NCBI GenBank assembly: GCA_028583405.1
Contig: CM053246.1
Span: forward strand, 29,134,709-29,198,708
Direction of reading: 5' to 3'
From: Pogonophryne albipinna
Taxonomy: Eukaryota; Chordata; Actinopteri; Perciformes; Artedidraconidae
DNA length: 64,000 nt
Part shown: in pieces, positions 59,968 to 64,000 of the stretch
Layout: every line of letters begins with the position of its first letter
Position numbering within the stretch: the first letter of the stretch is position 1
Made by a program: the position numbers and the translations under genes
Notes under the pieces: model-generated
The model's input: only the letters and a program-made list of their open reading frames with translations
Told to the model about the DNA's origin: nothing
The model's database searches: none

Positions 59968-62900
59968 TTATCTTTCACATAACTCCCTCACACTCATTAC
60001 TGATAACAAGTGTACAGGAAAACGCCTAAATATCAATAAACAGTAACAGGAATGTACATATTATTTTGTGGAAAAATGATTCTGTTTGTATGTTTTCAGA
60101 AAAATACAGTATTAGTTCAGTACAGTCAAGTATTTAAAAGTCAGACCGCATACCACAGTGGAACATCTATCGATATTAATTGACACGAAATTCATATAAC
60201 TTTAATTCTGTATAAATATATTGTAGATTCGATAGATGAACATCTTTCACTGTTGATATTTAAACATTTACCATTTCTCCTTATTTTGTAGTAAATAAAT
60301 CTTATCTAATTTAATATACATTGTTAAATCTAAAATATGCCAGTGTAAATATTACAAATATTCATGTGTATCCCAACCTCTGTCTTAACCCTTGGTAAGA
60401 TGACTTGTAACTAAACTTTATCAAACAGTTTTTTTTGTTTTAAATGTATCTTTTTTAATTTCTTCATAAGGACAGACATCCACTCCTTACCCGTGCCAGA
60501 TATCTTCCAGTCTCTGCACGCACAGCTCTGAGCGTCGATGTCCAGGAATATTTTCACCTTTCCACTGTGACACTGGTTGTCAAATGTTATCTAGGGGACA
60601 AGGCCATAGGGAAGTAGACCAATTAAGGGATTAGAAAAGTAAAAGTAAATTGTACTATCATCAAATGTTGTGTAGGCAAAAGGTCTCAACAGCAGTACAA
60701 TGTCTACTTGGATTCGTTTTTGGTGTGGTTTGTATGGTTTAAGAATACAGTTGAGAATATGGTTGAACCATACTGTAACGTAGAAGGAGTAGCAGTCAGG
60801 TAACTCCCGTGATCGCACAGTCTGCAGGTTGATTCCTTTCAGCTGGAAGGTTGCTCTGATGTCAACAAGCCTGGGGAAAAGGGGAAGTCAAATGTATTAT
60901 ATCAACGAAAAGTAAGTGGGTGTTAGCTGTGATAGATACAGCACAGGGATAGGAGATCGGAGCAGGATGTATACCTGTAAAAGTCCAGATCAAAAAAGGA
61001 GGAATTCTGGCTTTTCCATTGGTTTGCCGTCTTTGGATCATGTGACATACAAACTGAGAGGAGATGAACAGAGTGAGAAAATGGGACTTTTTATTTCCTC
61101 AAAAGTTTTTTTTCCTCATAAAGTTAGTAAATAAGTAATCACTTTTTTATCGTAACAATGATCGCAAAACTTTGAAATGTAAAATGTATCTGAATTATTA
61201 TATGTTTTAGTCCTTAATTAATATTCCTTTAAAACACATGCAAAGAGTTGTGGAGAGGGCTAATTACATGTAGTGATGTACTGAATCTAAGTACAATTTT
61301 GTATAAGTATATGTTGCTGCTAATAAATCGGTACTTCGGATAATTCCCGGTGAGCCGGTACCGAAGTGGGCCGGTCGGACAATTCACTAGCACTTTCTAG
61401 GGCAGATTTTTAGTCCCAGTCCGCCCCTGGGTACTTCTATGTAATTTGGAATGCTAGAATGTAACCTGTAAAATCGTTTGTACACTGTAGTATTGCTACT
61501 TGAACTTCCGTAAATGTAAAAGGTGATCCAAGTTTGGATTTATTCATGTACTGTGACTTAATACAAATGTCCAACTGAATTTAAATTGCAGGAAAAAGTG
61601 CAGAAAAATATTGTGTTTATTTTTAAAAGGAAGATAAAAAGTAGTCGTTTTTCACCTGTCTCCAGCTCGGAGTCTATATCGAAGGCTTCATCGGAGGGAT
61701 CCAGGGTGCCCCTCTTGTAGTATTCTTTACACAGGATGAGAGGAAGCAGCTTACCTTCTTCATCCTCAGCGTAACTGATGGGACCCACCGAGAGCCGGCC
61801 CAACTGGCTGTACTATAAATATGAGCATCAGTAAAACAAACTGTATCAGGGGGACTACATGAGCTACAAGCTGCCATATTATTGGTTAAATATTAGGCAA
61901 CTACATAGCAGTCACCATTCATTTTATTTTTACATGTATATAAACATCACAGTTAAAATCTTATCCTGGTTATTATGTGTTTACATGAAACATAAGAAAT
62001 ATATGTTGGTCTTATCCCTGTATGGATTATCTTTACATTTCTAAACGTTTTCATGCAGGATTGTCACGATTCCTCAAGAACACAGGCTTATTTCTGAGAG
62101 CCATTATTCTCTGTGAACTAACATTATCAAACTATGCAAACAAGCTACAAAAAGGGATACATTTGAAGTGCATTGCCCAGTCAAATCTACACCACCATCG
62201 TTAAATAAACCTCATTTTTGGGAATAAAGCTGCATTTAAGACATATTAGAGATACTGCTAGAGGCAAACGCAGGGAGTGTGAGTGTGTGAGGTGAGGGGG
62301 TTAAACTTGCCTGATCCAGGACAAAAAACAGGCTGTCGTAGACTTGTTGTTGGTTGTAAACAGCAACACTGTAGTCGTCCTCATCCACCCCACTGTAGTC
62401 CTTCAGGAAGAGGTTTTTGAGGGCCATCATGTTCTCCTCCTTATAGGACACCACCAGCTGGTTGTTGAGGCCGAACAGGATGAGCTACAGAGGAAACATT
62501 TAGAGAAAATGTATGTTTTTATGTGAATACTTGATGAAGGTAACTACATTTATACCTTTTTTTTATATATATTTTAGTCAGTTACATTGTTCTTAATTTA
62601 CAAAACGTATTTGGAACTTTTCTTCCCTGCATTTGAAGATCACATACAAAAATGTACTTCCTAGCTTGTAGATTCTTTAGTTAATTGTAGCAAAGTCATT
62701 TTTCAAATTTATCAAAATATTTTTATTATATATATCTCCCCAATATAATCAGTTGTAAATTAATTAAATTGAGGAAGAGGCTGAATATTTTGGTCAGAAA
62801 CAGCTTTCTATTTTGGAGCAGAATGCAAACAGGTTGGAGTGGCTCCTTGTCGCAGAGATGAACAATTGGGGAATATTTTATATAGTTTAGATTTTGAATA

Positions 62901-63472
62901 GTTTAACCTGTGCAGCACTTTCAACTAATCCTAATTTATGGAGTGTAGTGTGTGGCTAGAACCTCGTAAAGTTGTCATTTTACCTCTTAAGTAATCTGTT
63001 GATAAAGAAATTGGTCTCTTGGTTAGTTTTTATATATTAGGTTGTTTGTAAAATGCTGACAAAAAAAGAAAATCTAGTGCCACAAGGAAAGATGACTACA
63101 GAGCCCTTCACTGTCATCTTTACGTGCAAGCATAATGTTCAAACGTATGGGTAAATTCACCTACTTCATCTGCCATTTGAAAAGAAACAGGCGTACCCAC
63201 ATTATGTAAGACCCTGTGTCAAACATGTAAAATACGTCATCCCTTTGATTACAGCTTGAGGAAGCATTTCATGGGTGGATCTTATTTCCTCATCTACCTT
63301 AATCCCACTGTACATACTTGTGTGGTGATCATGACGATTTTCAGAATCTGCACCACAAGTTTCCAGGGTTTCTGTCCTCTGGCCCGGTACTTCTCACAGG
63401 GGCTCATAAAGTAATACTTCAGGTCATCTCTCAGGGTGTCCTCTTTGATAATGTCTTGGGTTGAGCCAGAGC
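48994..63472 (-). CDS. mcoln2: Mucolipin-2 (TRPML2 cation channel), 5' end outside window
   Basis: Thirteen in-phase exons give 542 residues plus a missing N-terminal exon (human about 566): 63319-63472, 62311-62484, 61656-61812, 60975-61053, 60774-60870, 60491-60590, 59797-59909, 59394-59543, 57699-57800, 57449-57571, 53765-53971, 52624-52757, 48994-49030. Paralogue choice: [33 protein letters not shown] and [15 protein letters not shown] fit MCOLN2 better than MCOLN1 or 3, and the tail DDVVLIS parallels human DDHLIPIS. TM1 lies in ILKIVM..., a long luminal loop follows, then five more helices and the selectivity filter NGDDMF. C-terminal FCCCRR is a likely palmitoylation site. TRPML2 is a PI(3,5)P2-gated calcium/iron channel of recycling endosomes and lysosomes. 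Exon 62311-62484 ends in a GC donor. Confidence 0.93.
49031..52623. other. Last intron of mcoln2
   Basis: A 3.6-kb intron before the tiny terminal exon. It contains a G-rich purine tract (51632-51680) and no recognisable exon or complete transposon. Confidence 0.55.
51632..51680 (+). repeat. G-rich low-complexity tract
   Basis: Several G runs of four to seven within 50 bases on the plus strand could fold as a G-quadruplex in DNA. On the mcoln2 transcript the tract is C-rich. Confidence 0.6.
53057..53596. mobile_element. Short hAT-like TIR element (AGGCTGCACGATATATCG ends)
   Basis: The left end reads AGGCTGCACGATATATCG and the right end reads the inverse, GTCGTGCAGTTAGGCT. Subterminal ATCGCGATATT/ATATCGCAATCGC repeats are present. 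This is a common fish MITE type. It is in mcoln2's penultimate intron. Confidence 0.6.
53650..53700 (-). repeat. LINE 3'-tail fragment
   Basis: Reads GATAAGATGGACCTTTATTAATCCCC on the plus strand, the complement of a widespread LINE tail (GGGATCAATAAAGT). Similar tails in the other orientation occur near 20870-20905 and 56590-56625. Confidence 0.5.
54364..54740. mobile_element. MITE, complete copy (377 bp)
   Basis: Inverted ends TTAAAGGTAGGGTAGGTAA and TTACCTACCCCACCTTTAA. No coding capacity. A second copy lies at 58066-58368 and an end fragment at 39330. Interiors of the first two agree closely (AAGTTTGTGCACAGATGGAA and others). Located in a mcoln2 intron. Confidence 0.8.
54741..57448. other. 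mcoln2 intron before the pore exon
   Basis: Mostly AT-rich intron without a supported exon. It contains a LINE-type tail with ATCAATAAAGTATACCTATC near 56610 and an A-rich/(TA)n run near 56448-56479. Confidence 0.5.
58066..58368. mobile_element. MITE, second copy with deleted left end
   Basis: It matches 54364-54740 in the same orientation but lacks about 70 bases near the left end (TTAAGGTAGGTACG joins directly to the CCCCTCCTCCAAC interior). Right end TTACCTACCCCACCTTTAA is intact. Confidence 0.75.
58564..58890 (+). repeat. tRNA-derived SINE
   Basis: A pol III A box (GTGGCTCAGTCAGTAGGGG, from 58569) and a B box (GGTTCAAGTCC, 58613-58623) stand about 35 bases apart, as in a tRNA gene, but the fold continues into an unrelated body. 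The tail is ATTCTATTCTATTCT. It lies in a mcoln2 intron. Confidence 0.8.
59935..59963. repeat. (TG)n microsatellite next to a mcoln2 acceptor
   Basis: The run is (CA)n on the transcript and ends about 26 bases upstream of exon 59797-59909, around the expected branch-point and pyrimidine tract. Confidence 0.9.
61330..61440. repeat. DNA-transposon fragment
   Basis: GGTGAGCCGGTACCGAAGTG and AGTCCCAGTCCGCCCCTG resemble interior or terminal pieces of fish DNA transposons. No ends are paired; mcoln2 intron. Confidence 0.35.
62485..63318. other. mcoln2 intron between first two visible exons
   Basis: AT-rich intron; nothing recognised. Confidence 0.5.
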
Positions 63473-63823
63473 TGAAAGACAAACAACATGCAATGTTGTG
63501 CAAGAGCTGTGAGACAAAATGAAATAAATAAAATGAAATGAAGAGGACAGGAAACAGCAGGCCGGAAGAAAAGAAACAGAAGTGAAAGCAGTTATTTTAT
63601 GAGAAATAAACTTGAGCAATAGCCATCTTTCACAGGAAGAACTGCATGTGCCTGCCAAGTACACTGAATGCATTCATGGGGCTGCCTGGGTTTAAGTCCA
63701 AGGTTAGAAAGTACACTTTCAATATTTTCCTAAATGTGTTGCCCACAAGCTCTCCCTGACAGAGTTCAAATCTCGTACTACTTATTTTTTACAGTTGCTG
63801 GAAATTAACTTTAAGGATATATT

Positions 63824-63828
<5 letters not shown>

Positions 63829-63918
<90 letters not shown>

Positions 63919-63920
63919 TT
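63829..63920. repeat. (TA)n(CA)n compound microsatellite
   Basis: About 37 TA units followed by CA units, upstream of the first visible mcoln2 exon. Such long AT runs are prone to slippage and assembly error. Confidence 0.97.
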
Positions 63921-64000
63921 TTCCTGCTAAATGAGTTGTTTTAACTACCTGTCTGGTCCTGTCAGGAATAATTAACTGAGTGGTGCTGTTGTTTTTGGAA

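Noticed and set aside
48994..63472. Calling the channel mcoln3 or mcoln1
   Set aside because: Remembered human sequences favour MCOLN2 at SPCEKYRAR, YSGxDEDDYS and NGFPxTDLQ; MCOLN3 differs at each.
63940..64000. First coding exon of mcoln2 near 63.95 kb
   Set aside because: A possible donor is there, but the frame in phase with the next exon has an upstream stop and no ATG.

Overview
The window is genomic DNA from a ray-finned fish, most likely a teleost. Genes have many small exons with GT-AG introns. Their proteins read as vertebrate ssx2ip, lpar3 and mcoln2 orthologues. The introns are full of fish-type Tc1, hAT and P-like transposons, MITEs, a tRNA-derived SINE and long (TG)n/(TA)n microsatellites. 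No bacterial or viral gene organisation is seen.

Four protein-coding genes lie in a row, all on the minus strand. From left to right they are ssx2ip (coding 1994-6110, 13 coding exons, promoter near 11.4-11.6 kb), a receptor-type guanylate cyclase (12857-35594, 23 exons, 856 residues), lpar3 (40943-45569, two coding exons, first exon and promoter near 46.5-46.7 kb) and mcoln2 (48994 to at least 63472, 13 coding exons seen, 5' end outside the window). I built every exon by joining GT-AG (once GC-AG) junctions whose reading phases agree, so the models for ssx2ip, the cyclase and lpar3 are complete open frames.

From general knowledge, human SSX2IP, LPAR3, MCOLN2 and MCOLN3 lie together on chromosome 1p22. 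The order here is therefore the ancestral vertebrate block with an additional cyclase gene between ssx2ip and lpar3. That cyclase is the most interesting item. It keeps the residues expected of a true guanylyl cyclase and has a degenerate kinase-like domain. Its extracellular part is only about 225 residues, with a six-cysteine knot-like motif next to the membrane, instead of the large ANF-receptor-type domain of natriuretic-peptide and retinal cyclases.

The space between exons is dominated by mobile DNA. ssx2ip intron 1 holds a nest of at least four insertions (6961-10749), with target-site duplications visible for the outer two. Cyclase introns hold a nearly intact Tc1 element with two stop codons (14130-15734), a large inverted-repeat element (18534-21495), a hAT element with a BED-finger exon and a perfect 8-bp duplication (27081-28876), and two more TIR elements. 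A second Tc1-like element (35937-37543) sits just upstream of the cyclase start. Just 3' of the cyclase, at about 11.9-12.1 kb, lies a decayed copy of its own exon 22, joined to a segment that matches an ssx2ip intron in reverse orientation.
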